Shown here in pieces: positions 36,636-47,866 of a stretch of 64,000 nt of DNA. The first letter of the stretch is position 1. Every line of letters starts with the position of its first letter. A program made the translations under genes and the position numbers. This DNA comes from Clusia tigrina (lineage: Eukaryota > Arthropoda > Insecta > Diptera > Clusiidae). The notes under the pieces are model-generated. The model was not told the DNA's origin and searched no databases. It worked only from the letters and a program-made list of their open reading frames with translations. The stretch covers positions 245,410 to 309,409 of the forward strand of contig CAKKTE020000348.1 in the NCBI GenBank assembly GCA_920105625.2. The letters run 5' to 3'.

Positions 36636-37436
36636 CTATCCGTATACTCGCCTAATTCTGTCATGGGTTTTCCAGAATCCCTGGTGTCCACCTAGAGGTG
36701 AATCATGGAAACCCTTTAACACAGCCTGGATATCCTTTATATCCTCCAGCCATTCCACATTACTGGATGCTTGTTCATTGGCATCGAAACCCGCATTGCT
36801 AACATCTCTTGTAGCATCAATTTTGTCTCCTTGCATTCTCTCGGCCTTCTCCTTATCTGACCGTGCTTTGGCCCTCGTTTGCACTACTGATATTTTCTGT
36901 GCCTGCGGTACTCTGCTGAGTGCATCGGCATTCAGATTCTTTTTCCCAGATTTGTATATGATTTCAAAATCATACTCAGACAATTTGTGTCTGAACCTGG
37001 CTAGCCTAGACGTTTGGTCTTTCAAATTGGCTATGCCTCTCAACGGTTGGTGATCAGTGTATATCTTGAATGGGCGTCCTAACAGATATGCCCTAAAATT
37101 CTTTGTAGCCCATACTATGGCTAGAAATTCCTTTTCTATTGTGGAGTATCTCTTCTCCGTGTCGCTCAGCGCCCTGCTTGCGAATGCTATTGGTCGGTCA
37201 TTACCGACTTCCCCTTGTGACAATATTGCCCCTAACGCTTCATTGCTAGCATCAGTGGTCAACAAAAAAGTTTGCTCAAAGTCGGGGTATGCCAAAATTG
37301 GTGGCGAACTAATTATTTCCTTTAGCCTCTCGAATGCTTGCTGACATCTCTCTGTCCATTCGAACTTTGCCTCTTTTCGTAGCAACTTGTTAATTGGCAA
37401 CGCAATTCCGGCAAGTCCTTCCACGAACTTTCTATA
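36636..37436 (-). pseudogene. pol: Gypsy Pol, RNase H and start of integrase
   Basis: Same frame as the reverse transcriptase, just after the TAG. Counting from residue 1 = 37424, the connection domain (FVEGLAGIALPINKLL) is followed by RNase H with TTDAS (D58), E97 and YTDH (D124), and the tether with NADALSR. A linker of about 60 residues leads to the integrase zinc-binding His pair in FHDSPLGGHQGFW. The frame ends at a TAG (36636-36638) right after RIRRVYG and continues in frame. Confidence 0.92.
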
Positions 37437-38822
37437 CTAGTTCACTAGTCCTAGGAATGCTTGCACTTCTTTTCTGTTTGTTGGAACCGCTAAATTTCTA
37501 ACGCATTCCACCTTGTGCGGGTCAGGCAGTGCTCCTGCTTCTGAGCAACGATGGCCTAAATAAACCACCTCTCTCCTCAAAAATTGACACTTCTCCGTGT
37601 TCAATTTCAAGTTGTGTTCTCGCAATTTCTGGAGCACCTTGCGCAAGCGTTGCGAATGCTGCTGCAAGTTCTTTCCATAAATTACAATATCATCGAGATA
37701 CACAAAACAATCTAACCCTTGTAAGCCTGTTAGCACATGGTTCATTAGCCGTTGGAAGGTAGCCGGTGCTCCTGTTAATCCAAACGGCATTCTATTAAAC
37801 TCATAATGCCCTAAACCGGTGCTGAACGCGGTTTTCTGCTTATCCTGGGTATCCACCAGAACTTGGTGGTAGCCACTCGCTAAATCAAGCGTAGAAAAAT
37901 ATCTACTATGCCCCAATTGATCCAGAATCTCTTCTATCCTTGGTATCGGGAACACCTGCTTGATAGTGGCGTCGTTCAATTTCCTAAAATCGACGACCAT
38001 TCTCCACTTCTTCTGACCCTGAGCGCCTCCCTTCTTTGGCACCAAAATTATTGGTGAATTCCAAGGCGAGATACTCGGCGAAATAATGTTATCCTTTAAC
38101 ATTCCTTCCACTTGCCTATTTACCTCATCCTTGTGAGCCTGTGGCAACCAGTATTGCTTCTGGTTAATCGGTGCTTGATCCACCCTAGTAGGTATTTCAT
38201 GCTCTACCTCTGGTGTATACGTTAACTGGTCTCCTTCCAGCAAAAATATGTCATGGAATGACATACAAATGGCTTCTATTGATGCCTTCTCTTCCGAATT
38301 TACGCTTGGGTCTAACTTTAGTGATTCTAGCACTCTCTCCATTCTCTTTCTTATATCTACCTGCTTAATTTGATTAACCGATCCATAACTCGGTTCCTTA
38401 AAACTATCATAACTAGTGAACTTAGGCCTAAAATCCTTATCCATATAGTAGTCCTCTTCTGACGCATTTAGTACACAAGCGTACACTTTACCCTTATTAA
38501 CGTGTGTTATGGTCTCTCCCATATATACGCCTTCCGCTAGTTGGTGCTTGTGCAAAACAACAGTCCTAAGTTTCGTGTTTACACGAATAGAAACTACTCT
38601 GGTTGACCTTGCGTTCACTACCTCCATACAATTCTTAACCCTATTCACGGTTCCTTCCTGCCATGACTTCAATGGGAGAGTAAGGATTCTATTCTTATTA
38701 TCATCATAAAATGATAACTGTTTCTCCAGCGCATCCAGTATGGTGCGGCCCCAGAGATTATCGCGGCCAATTATCCCATCGGCCGGGATACCTTCCCTAT
38801 CCAATTCAACTCTAAAACTCAT
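37437..38822 (-). pseudogene. pol: Gypsy Pol, protease C-terminus and reverse transcriptase
   Basis: 461 codons with no natural start (an upstream frame change creates the apparent one). IIGRDNLWG at about residues 17-25 is the protease C-terminal ILGRD-type motif. Reverse transcriptase follows with WNSPIILVPKK (254-264), KWRMVVDFRKLN (272-283), FSTLDLASGYHQ (catalytic D313), NRMPFGLTGAPATFQ (343-357) and YLDD (375-378). The frame ends at a TAG (37437-37439) after FLGLVN and reopens in frame. Confidence 0.93.
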
Positions 38823-38920
38823 TCCCTTAACTTTACTGTGCCCTACTTTAAGTGACCCCAGTGTTCTGATGCAACCTCCGAACGCTCCATTAAGCGTTCT
38901 TACATCTTTTGGGTTAATAA

Positions 38921-39517
38921 CTAGTCCTTTCCGTAAAGCACTACGAGGCTAGTATCCGCACCTGAATCTACCAAAAGCACTAGCTTTCCACTAACTGTCT
39001 CCTTGCAGGGTATCTCGATGAAAGCATCTCCTACCCTGCTCACAACGAAACAACGCCCTTTTGACTCAAAAATGGACGCGTATCTACTTCCTAACTCTTT
39101 CAATTTTCTCCTCCAAGCACCACAGTTATCCCGTACAATCCTATACTCTCTCGAAATTACCGCTAATACCTTAACTATACATCCTCGTACCACGTACGCG
39201 GCGATTGGCCTATACTCTCTAATCTTATTGAAACTTAATCTAAGTACTAGAACCACTACAGTTACCCAATTCAGTGCGCAATTAAAAATTTTCTCAAGGA
39301 GAGACTCTTGCTCCTCCGTAACTTGAACCATTGTTCTTACAATTCTTGGTACGTGGTATTGGAGAGCCTCTTGCTCCTCCTTTTCCTGGACTGTACTTCC
39401 TACATTACCAGTCACACGTACCTTCGGCCTAACTGTTACTTCCTTCTTTTTGGCTTTCCAGTCTACTGGACTCGACTGGGCCGCTGGAAGTTTCCCTGGT
39501 TCCTCTATTGGAACTGC
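38921..39517 (-). pseudogene. pol: Gypsy Pol, N-terminal part with protease active site
   Basis: The frame opens after a TAG at 39518-39520 and overlaps the end of gag by 13 bp in the -1 frame, as expected for Gag-Pol frameshifting, though I see no clear slippery heptamer. About 160 residues without recognisable motifs precede the aspartic protease motif LLVDSGADTSLV. Its catalytic Asp lies about 15 codons before the stop at 38921. The rest of the protease is in another frame, so an indel lies just after the active site, around 38.92-38.94 kb. Confidence 0.85.
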
Positions 39518-39894
39518 CTATCCCTGCACTCCGCAGCTCGATGTCCCATCCGACCACATGAAAAGCATTTCACCCCCTGTTGGGTGTTGCCTAATCTTTG
39601 TCCTCCTCTAGTGTTCCAATTTGGCCGCTGCTGACCATTCCCAGTGCTGAAAGGATTTCTTCCTTGGTTGTTCCCTTCCGTTGAATTGACTCGCGGACTA
39701 CTGCCCCTGCTGTCCCTTAAGGGTGGATCCAGGCGCCTCGTACCTGGCTGCCTTTCATTTTGATCCCATTTAATATCTATTCGGCACTGTCTACTTGCCT
39801 CATGACCATATGTTTGGCACTCCATACAATAGGGCGTATTCTTGCGTATAATACATTCATCCCTTGTATGACCTGGCTCTGCTGTCGAAGACAC
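39505..39894 (-). pseudogene. gag: Gypsy Gag, nucleocapsid with zinc knuckles
   Basis: About 129 codons in a frame shifted from the capsid piece. It contains the end of one knuckle (GHTRDEC), a full CMECQTYGHEASRQC and a full CFSCGRMGHRAAEC, both CX2CX4HX4C, separated by a Gly/Arg/Asn-rich linker. These bind the genomic RNA. It stops with TAG at 39505. The first knuckle lacks its CX2C half in this frame, which fits the frame change upstream. Confidence 0.88.
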
Positions 39895-40903
39895 CGGGAT
39901 TATATGCTCCTCTGTACACGTTTGGGACGGAATTATTTCCTTCTCTATCCATGACAGCGGCAGTTAAATTGTCCTGTCTATTTTCAAACATATGTATCTC
40001 CCCCAATCCGGCCGTACTCCGTTCCACAAGGACTTGCGCTCGAATTGCTTCTTCTACCAATTCCTCCAGATTTCCTGTTTTGCTATTCAGCATATGCATT
40101 TTTAGAGCGGAATTGCGGAGCCCCACTACGAAAGTCGTTAACACTGACTTGTCAACTTCGTACAATAACGCGGTATCACCAACGCCATCGTACTTATTTT
40201 TGACTACTTCTTGGGCCAATATCCGAAGTGACTCCAAACGCCTGGCAAAGGCGCGAATGTCTTCCCCTGCCAGTTGTTTCCCGATTCTAATCTCCTGGGA
40301 TATGTCTTCCAGAGTTCTCTCCTTAAGATAGGTTTTCTTCAGAAGGCCATAAAGCTCATTCACACTGGCGAATTGTTTTGGCAGCACAAGGTTGTACGCA
40401 TCTCCAAATAACCTTTGCTTTATACAGTCGAAGAAATCCTGTAACTCATCAGGGCTTATGCTCCGCTTTGCAAGCTCACAACCTTGAATGAACCTACAGA
40501 GTTCTGACCTTAAATCTGCTGAAGCAGCACCAGTAAACACAGGTACTAGCCTGGACACGGTCTTTGAAATCTCCTCTATACCCATTTTACGTATTTTTGT
40601 TTTACTTATGACCGGTAAAACTTGAGCGCTATCTTTGTGGGTGGTTCCTAGATTCACTTCTCCCGGATCTGAGAGGTTATTGACCAATGACGGACTCAAA
40701 CTAATTAGTCTTCGATCGTTTGTTCGTACAGGCGAAATACTGTCCACAGTATTGGGCCTGTCCTGTACCGTTACTGCTTCTGGCTCTTTTGGCGTATATC
40801 CCTTATTTTTATTAGTTACCGGACGTTCTGGAGAAAAAGGCTCGACCCCGATTTCAGATGCTCCAAACAAAAATCCCGCTTCACTTTCTCCAGTCAATAC
40901 TAA
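39857..40903 (-). pseudogene. gag: Gypsy Gag, capsid region
   Basis: About 348 codons in the same frame as the upstream Gag piece. A linker rich in Pro, Ser and Thr (about residues 1-110) leads into a capsid-like helical domain (about 120-330) with the patterns DLRSELCRFIQGCELAKRSI, LPKQFASVNELYGLLKKTYL and EDIRAFARRLESL, typical of retrotransposon Gag. It would assemble the particle shell. It ends at 39857 out of register with the following nucleocapsid frame. The two frames overlap at 39857-39894, so a one-base indel lies in or near this overlap. Confidence 0.85.
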
Positions 40904-41728
40904 TCAAGGCTTTACCACACGACCTATCCCTTCCGGAGCTAAATAATCCGGCCAGCGAACTTCAGGAGGCAATGTCAACACTGTCTGTGTAAATCCAGCC
41001 GATGCTGATTTTGATCTCTCCTTTCTATGTGGGTTGCTATTGGTCGCCCGTCCTCTTTTCAATCCTGCACACTCCTTCTCCAACAGCGCTGCTGCTTGCT
41101 CTGTTTCCGACAATCTCTGAGAAAGTTCCTTTACCTTATTCTCAAGATACTCTTTTTGTGCTCTCAAATCTTCTGTTTTCTCATGAAATTTGAACAACTT
41201 TTCTTCTGTCGTTTTTTGGATTGCCGTCAAGGCTTGATCCGCTACTTCTAATGGTGACGCAGCGCTTCCGGCGTTCGCCTGCCTCCACAATTCCTGAGCT
41301 TCTTCCCTGCTTGTACTCGCTTCGAACTGGTGAACTATTTTCCCAGTAAACAGTTTCACCTCTGACTGTATTGATTTTAATCTGTTCCTTACTTCCTCGT
41401 CTGGCGAAACCAAATTCACTGGTTGTTGCCCTAGTCCTTCTAATTCAGAACTAAATGTATCTGCCCATTCGTTGACCAGACTATTTATGTAGTCTGCGTA
41501 TTTTTCCGCAAAATATTTTCCCTTGCCGTACTCAACTGCGTGAGGCAACAACAGTCCGTGATTATTGTTGAACTCTCTCCCCAGATCTTGCAACTGTGTT
41601 ATTCGCTTGCGGTAATACACGTTGTCCTTACGTAACCTGCCGTCTTTCTTAAAGTTACGGACCAGCTTTTCAATCGTTTCGCCAATTTGTTCCTGTCTCA
41701 GCAGTAATCCTTGCGCTTCCTTCGTCAT
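40904..41728 (-). pseudogene. gag: Gypsy Gag, N-terminal region
   Basis: The frame is open from 41761. The first ATG is at 41728 (MTKEAQGLLLRQEQIGETIE), giving 274 codons to a TGA at 40904-40906. The protein is charged and helical in appearance. A Leu/Trp and His-containing part around residues 40-90 (LQDLGREFNNNHGLL and following) looks like a matrix-type region. Residues about 180-235 are heptad-like and Glu/Lys-rich (EKTEDLRAQKEYLENKVKEL), suggesting a coiled coil, followed by a basic KRGRATNSNPHRKERSKS stretch. The frame reopens directly after the TGA without a shift, so the stop is probably a nonsense mutation within one Gag. The function of this region is not known to me, and it is long for Ty3/Gypsy Gag. 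Confidence 0.75.
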
Positions 41729-42850
41729 ATCCCAAATGCCAGAACAGATGTCGTATCCCAATTACAAATAAAAATCCAATAATTGATAAAACTTGTTATT
41801 AACTTATCCCAATATTTTGATCCATCTTACTTATTGATAAATACAAATTTATTTAAAAAAAAAACGTTCCACCGTAAATTCTATATTTATATACATATTC
41901 TGCTATACTTGTTTTCCATCACAAAGTTCCGCTGTCTACCGGCGTCCATTAAGTCCTTCCATCAATGCAAATTGGTCCTTGGCTTCCTCACAGATACTCC
42001 TTGATTTCCTCTCACCATCTTTAATACTCCCAAAAATACATAGGAAAGGCCATTTGTTTGTAAAAACCGAAATTTGCTTTACCGGCAAAAGTGTCTTGAT
42101 TCATTCCCGGAAATTTGAATCCATCTTTAAAAATAAACCTGTAACGTATGCGGCACATAATAATAGCATTTAAATGTTTTCTTCAACATTGCTACGCAAA
42201 TAGTAGTTTCCGAACTACAAAAAACCTTGATGCAACAACACGTGTTGTCTGCACCTCTTCACCTAATACCCTAAACTCAGAATGCCAAATATTTAAATCA
42301 ATCTTTATTTTGATTTCAAAACAATATAAATTGAATTATATAAATGTCCCTACCGACAAACAAACACAAATCCCCTATCATAACCGTACGAGCCCTATAC
42401 CATGGCACGTTCTTTCCGAACCAAACCAACCGGTATACACAAGTTCGCAATTCAATAACGCAAAATCCGTGAATAAATAGACACGTTCCACATCCCCCGA
42501 GAATGCTGAAATAAACGGTTATTATAAAAAGAATGAACCTGATTTCAGTGAAACAACCCTATGCAACCTGACCGTAAGTAGAAAGTTTTCTTTTCAGATC
42601 GACCTATTGTCACCTAACCGCAGCGGCTAATCAGCCCCAATGCTGCTTCTTCTGCATGACCGGCGCAAAAGCGCCCACACGGTCACCGAAGAATCGTCGG
42701 CAAAATTTTCTTAGATACTAGAATGTCCTACTATAAGCATACTCACCATTTTTGTTCCCTCCATTGAACTCCTTTGGGATGGTTATCCTGATGGTTTCCT
42801 GTTGGTGGATTCCCGCGTAGGAGTGCTCTTTTCCTGGCACTCGACGTTGG
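41729..42850 (-). other. Gypsy leader between primer site and gag
   Basis: About 1.1 kb, AT-rich, with no recognised gene on either strand. Plus-strand open frames of 60-110 codons here have no family features and are treated as chance. Confidence 0.75.
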
Positions 42851-42868
42851 ATCCTACCGGCTGCGCCA
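42851..42868 (-). other. Gypsy primer-binding site, tRNA-Ser type
   Basis: Sense TGGCGCAGCCGGTAGGAT starts three bases after the 5' LTR. It resembles the complement of a fly tRNA-Ser 3' end (acceptor CGACTGC plus GCCA) with one mismatch in the first eleven bases, the primer type known from 17.6, 297 and ZAM. This rests on remembered tRNA structure and was not searched. Confidence 0.75.
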
Positions 42869-42871
42869 AAA

Positions 42872-43342
42872 TGTTGGGGTCCTTGTGTCCTTGCTTGGCG
42901 GGTGACGTCCTATCGCGGTTTTCGGGCGCGTGGCTGAAAAGCAAGAGCCCTAACGTAGAATTGAAACACTACCACTTTTCGGTTTCAAAACACAAGAGAG
43001 GTTTATTCTTAAAAATACTAGTTCTTATATACTATTTACCAATAAACATTTCAGTCTACGTCTTGACTTTTCTGGTGTTCCAGTTACGCAATTGTTATTT
43101 GGTGTCAGTTGCTCAAACCCACTGACCTACTGCAAGTAAAAATGTCGTCGGTGCATTCTAAACGCCCCTCGTCAGCTTGACTTGGGAACTGTGACACCCT
43201 AAAGTTTACATCATAATTAGTGCATAAATACTACTCATTTACAATATTTGCACCCTAAAAATATGTGCATTCTTAATGAGTTTAATAGGAGCCGGTGCTG
43301 TGAGTCAACTACGCGTAAGTAGCTTGATTCTAACTTACAACA
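42872..43342 (-). repeat. Gypsy 5' LTR
   Basis: 471 bp, ending ACTTACAACA on the plus strand, directly followed by satellite. It would carry the element promoter. Sense-strand candidates are listed separately. Confidence 0.95.
43002..43031 (-). promoter_or_regulatory. Candidate TATA box and AATAAA in Gypsy 5' LTR
   Basis: In sense orientation TATATAA (43031-43025) is followed about 17 bp later by AATAAA (43007-43002). Both are conserved in the 3' LTR (32591-32585 and 32567-32562). The spacing is shorter than usual for TATA box to transcription start to polyadenylation signal, so the assignment is tentative. Confidence 0.35.
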
Positions 43343-43346
43343 GGGG
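43343..43346. other. Gypsy target-site duplication, right (GGGG)
   Basis: Four Gs between the LTR end ACAACA and TCTGCTGCC. With one copy removed the flanks read GATTAGGGGGGTCTGCTGCC, a common junction elsewhere in the array. Confidence 0.75.
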
Positions 43347-45379
43347 TCTGCTGCCTTCCCTATGCCTATTTCTACCCCTATCTGCCTCAGTCGGTGTCTC
43401 AGTCGGCGTCGCAGCCTCTGTCAGCGTCTCTGTAGGCGTCTCATTCGCTGCCGCTGTCGATTGGGGTGTCTGCTGCCGTCTCTATGCCAATATCTACCCC
43501 CATCTGAATCAGTCGGCGTCTCAGTCGGCGTCGCAGCCTCTGTCAGCGTCTCTGTAGGTGTCGCAGTCGGTGCCGCTGTCGATTGGGGGTCTGCTGCCTT
43601 CTCTATGCCAATATCGACCCCTATCTGCATCAGTCGGCCTCGCAGCCTCTGTCAGCGTCTCTGTAGGCTTCTCAGTCGGTGCCACTGTCGATTGGGGGGT
43701 CTGCTGCTTTCTCTATGCCTATATATACCCCTATCTGCCTCAGTTGGCGTCGCAGCCTATGTCTGCGTCTCTGTAGGTGTCTCAGTCGGTGCCACTGTCG
43801 ATTGGGGGGGGTCTGCTGCCTTCTCTATGCCTATATCTACCCCTATCTGCCTCAGTCGGCGTCTCAGTCGGCGTCGCAGCCTCTGTCAGCGTCTCTTTAG
43901 GTGTCTTAGTCGCTGCCGCTGTCTATTGGGGGGCTGCTGCTTTCTCTATGCCAATATCTACCCCTATCTGCCTCAGTTGGCGTCGCAGCCTATGTCTGCG
44001 TCTCTGCAGGTGTCTCAGTCGGTGCCACTGTCGATTGGGTGGTCTGCTGCCTTCTCTATGCCTATATCTACCCCTATCTGCTTCAGTCGGTGTCTCAGTC
44101 GGCCTCGCAGCCTCTGTCAGCATCTCTGCAGGCGTCTCAGTCACTGCCGCTGTCGATTAGGGGGGGTCTGCTGCCTTCTCTATGCCAATATCTACCCCTA
44201 TCTGCCTCAGTCGGCGTCGCAGCCTCTGTCAGCGTTTCTGTAGGCGTGTCAGTCGCGGCCGCTGCCGATTGGGCGGTCTGCTGCCTTCTCAGTGCCTATC
44301 TCTATCCCTATCTGTCTCAGTCGGTGTCTCAGTCGGCGTCGCAGCCTCTGTCAGCGTCAATGTAGGCGTCTCAGTCGCTGCCGCTGTCGATTGGGAGGTC
44401 TGCTGCCTGATCTGTGGATATTCCTACCCCTATCTACCTCAGTCAGTGTGTCAGTCGGCGTCGCAGCCTCTGTCAGCATCTCTGAAGGCGTCTCAGTCGC
44501 TGCTGCTGTCGATTTGGGTGTCTGCTGCCTTCTCTATGCCAATATCTACCCCTATCTGCCTCTGTCAGCGTCTCTGTAGGCGTCTCATTCGCTGCCGCTG
44601 TCGATTGGGGTGTCTGCTGCCTTCTCTATGCCAATATCTACCCCTATCTGCCTCAGTCGGCCTCGCAGCCTCGCAGCCTCTGTCAGCGTCTCTGTAGGCG
44701 TCTCAGTCGTTGCCGCTGACAATTGGGGGTCTGCTGTCTTTTCTAGGCCTATATCTACCCTTATCTGCCTCAGTCGGCGTCTCAGTCGGCGTCGCAGCCT
44801 CTGTCAGCGTCTCTGTAGGCGTCTCATTCGCTGCCGCTCTCGATTGAGGGTTTGCTGCCTTCTCTATGCCTTTATCTACTCCTCTCTGCCTCAGTCGGCG
44901 TCTCAGTCGGCGTCGCAGCCTCTGTCAGCGTCTCTGTAGGCATCTCATTCGATGCCGCTGTCGATTGGGGTGTCTGCTGCCTTCTCTATGCCAATATCTA
45001 CCCCTATCTGCCTCAGTGGGCGTCTCAGTCGGCGTCGCAGCCTCTGTCAGCGTCTCTGTAGGTGTCGCAGTCGGTGCCGCTGTCGATTCGGGTTCTGCTG
45101 CCTTCTCTATGCCAATATCTACCCCTATCGGCCTCAGTCGGCCTCGCAGCCTCTGTCAGCGTCTCTGTAGGCTTCTCAGTCGGTGCCACTGTCGATTGGG
45201 GGGTCTGCTGCTTTCTCTATGCCTATATCTACCCCTATCTGCCTCAGTTGGCGTCGCAGCCTATGTCTGCGTCTCTGTAGGTGTCTCAGTCGGTGCCACT
45301 GTCGATTGGGGGGGTCTGCTGCCTTCTCTATGCCTATATCTACCCCTATCTGACTCAGTCGGCGTCTCAGTCGGCGTCG

Positions 45380-45878
45380 CAGCCTCTGTCAGCGTCTCTT
45401 TAGGTGTCTTAGTCGCTGCCGCTGTCTATTGGGGGTGGTCTGCTGCTTTCTCTATGCCAATATCTACCCCTATCTGCCTCAGTTGGCGTCGCAGCCTATA
45501 TCTGCGGCTCCGTAGGTGTCTCAGTCGGTGCCACTGTCGGTTGGGTAGTCTGCTGCCTTCTCTATGCCTATATCTACCCCTATCTGCTTCAGTCGGTGTC
45601 TCAGTCGGCGTCTCAGTCGGCGCCGCACCCTCTGTCAGCGTCTCTGTAGGCGTCTCATTCGCTGCCGCTGTCGATTGGGGTGTCTGCTGCCTTCTCTATG
45701 CCTATATCTACCCCTATCTGCCTCAGTCGGCCTCGCAGCCTCTGTCAGCGTCTCTGCAGGCGTCTCAGTCACTGCCGCTGTCGATTAGGGGGGTCTGCTG
45801 CCTTCTCTATGCCTATATCTACCCCTATCTGCCTCAGCCGGCGTCGCAGCTTCTCTCAGTGTCTCTGTAGGCGTCTCA
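45380..45878. repeat. Local 0.5 kb duplication, copy 1 (offset 699 bp)
   Basis: Contains TATTGGGGGTGGTCTG, ATATCTGCGGCTCCGTAGG, a monomer with two extra 12-bp units and a CAGCCGGCGTCGCAGCTTC monomer. The same order is found 699 bp downstream. One difference seen is GTCGGTTGGG here against GTCGATTGGG in the other copy. Confidence 0.8.
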
Positions 45879-46078
45879 GTAGCTGCCGCTATCGATTGCG
45901 GGGTCTGCTGCCTTCTCTATGCCTATATCTACCCCTATCTGCCTCAGCCGGCGTCGCAGCCTCTCTCAGTGTCGCTGTAGGCATCTCAGTAGCTGCCGCT
46001 ATCGATTGCGGGGTCTGCTGCATTCTCTATGCCTATATCTACCCCTATCTGCCTCAGTCGGCGTCTCAGTCGGCGTTG

Positions 46079-46577
46079 CAGCCTCTGTCAGCGTCTCTTT
46101 AGGTGTCTTAGTCGCTGCCGCTGTCTATTGGGGGTGGTCTGCTGCTTTCTCTATGCCAATATCTACCCCTATCTGCCTCAGTTGGCGTCGCAGCCTATAT
46201 CTGCGGCTCCGTAGGTGTCTCAGTCGGTGCCACTGTCGATTGGGTAGTCTGCTGCCTTCTCTATGCCTATATCTACCCCTATCTGCTTCAGTCGGTGTCT
46301 CAGTCGGCGTCTCAGTCGGCGTCGCACCCTCTGTCAGCGTCTCTGTAGGCGTCTCATTCGCTGCCGCTGTCGATTGGGGTGTCTGCTGCCTTCTCTATGC
46401 CTATATCTACCCCTATCTGCCTCAGTCGGCCTCGCAGCCTCTGTCAGCGTCTCTGCAGGCGTCTCAGTCACTGCCGCTGTCGATTAGGGGGGTCTGCTGC
46501 CTTCTCTATGCCTATATCTACCCCTATCTGCCTCAGCCGGCGTCGCAGCTTCTCTCAGTGTCTCTGTAGGCGTCTCA
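46079..46577. repeat. Local 0.5 kb duplication, copy 2
   Basis: Copy of 45380-45878. Divergence starts at about 46578, where the next monomer reads CAGTCACTGCC instead of CAGTAGCTGCC. It is followed by a further one-monomer duplication (the AGCTTCTCTCAGTG monomer occurs twice in a row, about 46.54 and 46.65 kb). Confidence 0.8.
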
Positions 46578-47812
46578 GTCACTGCCGCTGTCGATTAGGG
46601 GGGTCTGCTGCCTTCTCTATGCCTATATCTACCCCTATCTGCCTCAGCCGGCGTCGCAGCTTCTCTCAGTGTCTCTGTAGGCGTCTCAGTAGCTGCCGCT
46701 ATCGATTGCGGGGTCTGCTGCCTTCTCTATGCCTATATCTACCCCTATCTGCCTCAGCCGGCGTCGCAGCCTCTCTCAGTGTCGCTGTAGGCATCTCAGT
46801 AGCTGCCGCTATCGATTGCGGGGTCTGCTGCATTCTCTATGCCTATATCTACCCCTATCTGCCTCAGTCGGCGTCTCAGTCGGCGTTGCAGCCTCTGTCA
46901 GTGTCTCTGTAGGCGTCTCAGTAGCTGCCGCTATCGATTGCGGGGTCTGCTGCCTTCTCTATGCCTATATCTACCCCTATCTGCCTCAGTCGGCGTCTCA
47001 GTCAGCGTCGCAGCCTCTGTAAGCGTCTCTGTAGGCGTCTCAGTCGCTGCCGCTGTCGATTGGGGTGTCTGCTGCCTTCTCTATGTTAATATCTACCCCT
47101 ATCTGCCTCAGTCGGCCTCGCAGCCTCTGTCAGCGTTTCTGTAGGCGTCTCAGTCGCTGCCGCTGTCGATTGGGTTGTCTGCTGCCTTCTCTATGCCTAT
47201 ATCTCCTCCTCTCTGCCTCAGTCGGCGTCTCAGTCGGCGTCGCAGCCTCTGTCAGCGTCTCTGTAGGCGTCTCATTCGCTGCCGCTGTCGATTGGGGTGT
47301 CTGCTGCCTTCTCTATGCCAATATCTACCTCTATCTGCATCAGTCGGCCTCGCAGCCTCTGTCAGCGTCTCTGTAGGCGTCTCAGTCGCTGCCGCTGTCG
47401 ATTGGGTGGTCTGCTGCCTTCTCTATGCCTATATCTACCCCTATCAGCCTCAGTCGGCGTCTCAGTCGGCGTCGCAGCCTCTGTCAGCGTGTCTGTAGGC
47501 GTCTCAGTGGCTGCCGCTGTCGATTGGGTGGTCTGCTGCCTTCTCTATGCCTATATCTACCCCTATCTGCCTCAGTCGGCGTTGCAGCCTCTTGTCAGCG
47601 TCTCTGTAGGCATCTCAGTCGCTGCCGTTGTCGATTGGGGTGTCTGCTACCTTCTCTATGCCTATATCTACCCCTATCTGCCTCAGTCGGCGCCGCAGCC
47701 TCTCTCAGCGTCTCTGTAGGCGTCTCAGTAGCTGCCGCTGTCGATTGGGGGTCTGCTGCATTCTCTATGCCTATATCTACCCCTATCTGCTTCAGTCGGC
47801 ATCTCAGTCGGC

Positions 47813-47866
47813 GTCGCAGCCTCTGTCAGCGTCGCAGCCTCTGTCAGCGTCGCAGCCTCTGTCAGC
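47813..47866. repeat. Three tandem 18-bp units
   Basis: Three copies in the monomer that follows the GCTTCAGTCGGCATC variant. Later higher-order units carry two or three copies at the equivalent place (about 50.88, 54.47, 57.66, 59.70 and 62.53 kb have two). Confidence 0.9.

Larger units (their letters stand above)
32431..43342 (-). mobile_element. Ty3/Gypsy LTR retrotransposon, degenerate (10912 bp)
   Basis: Element on the minus strand with 473/471-bp LTRs, a likely 4-bp target duplication (GGGG), a tRNA-Ser-like primer-binding site, a polypurine tract, and Gag, protease, reverse transcriptase (YLDD), RNase H and integrase (D,D35E) in Ty3/Gypsy order. The coding region is cut by three in-frame stops and at least three frame changes, so this copy cannot make a full polyprotein. 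The Gag region is long (about 740 codons) and a 2.8 kb stretch after pol has no recognised envelope gene. By eye the LTRs show about 8 substitutions and 2 one-base indels, which makes this insertion older than the BEL/Pao one. Confidence 0.95.
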
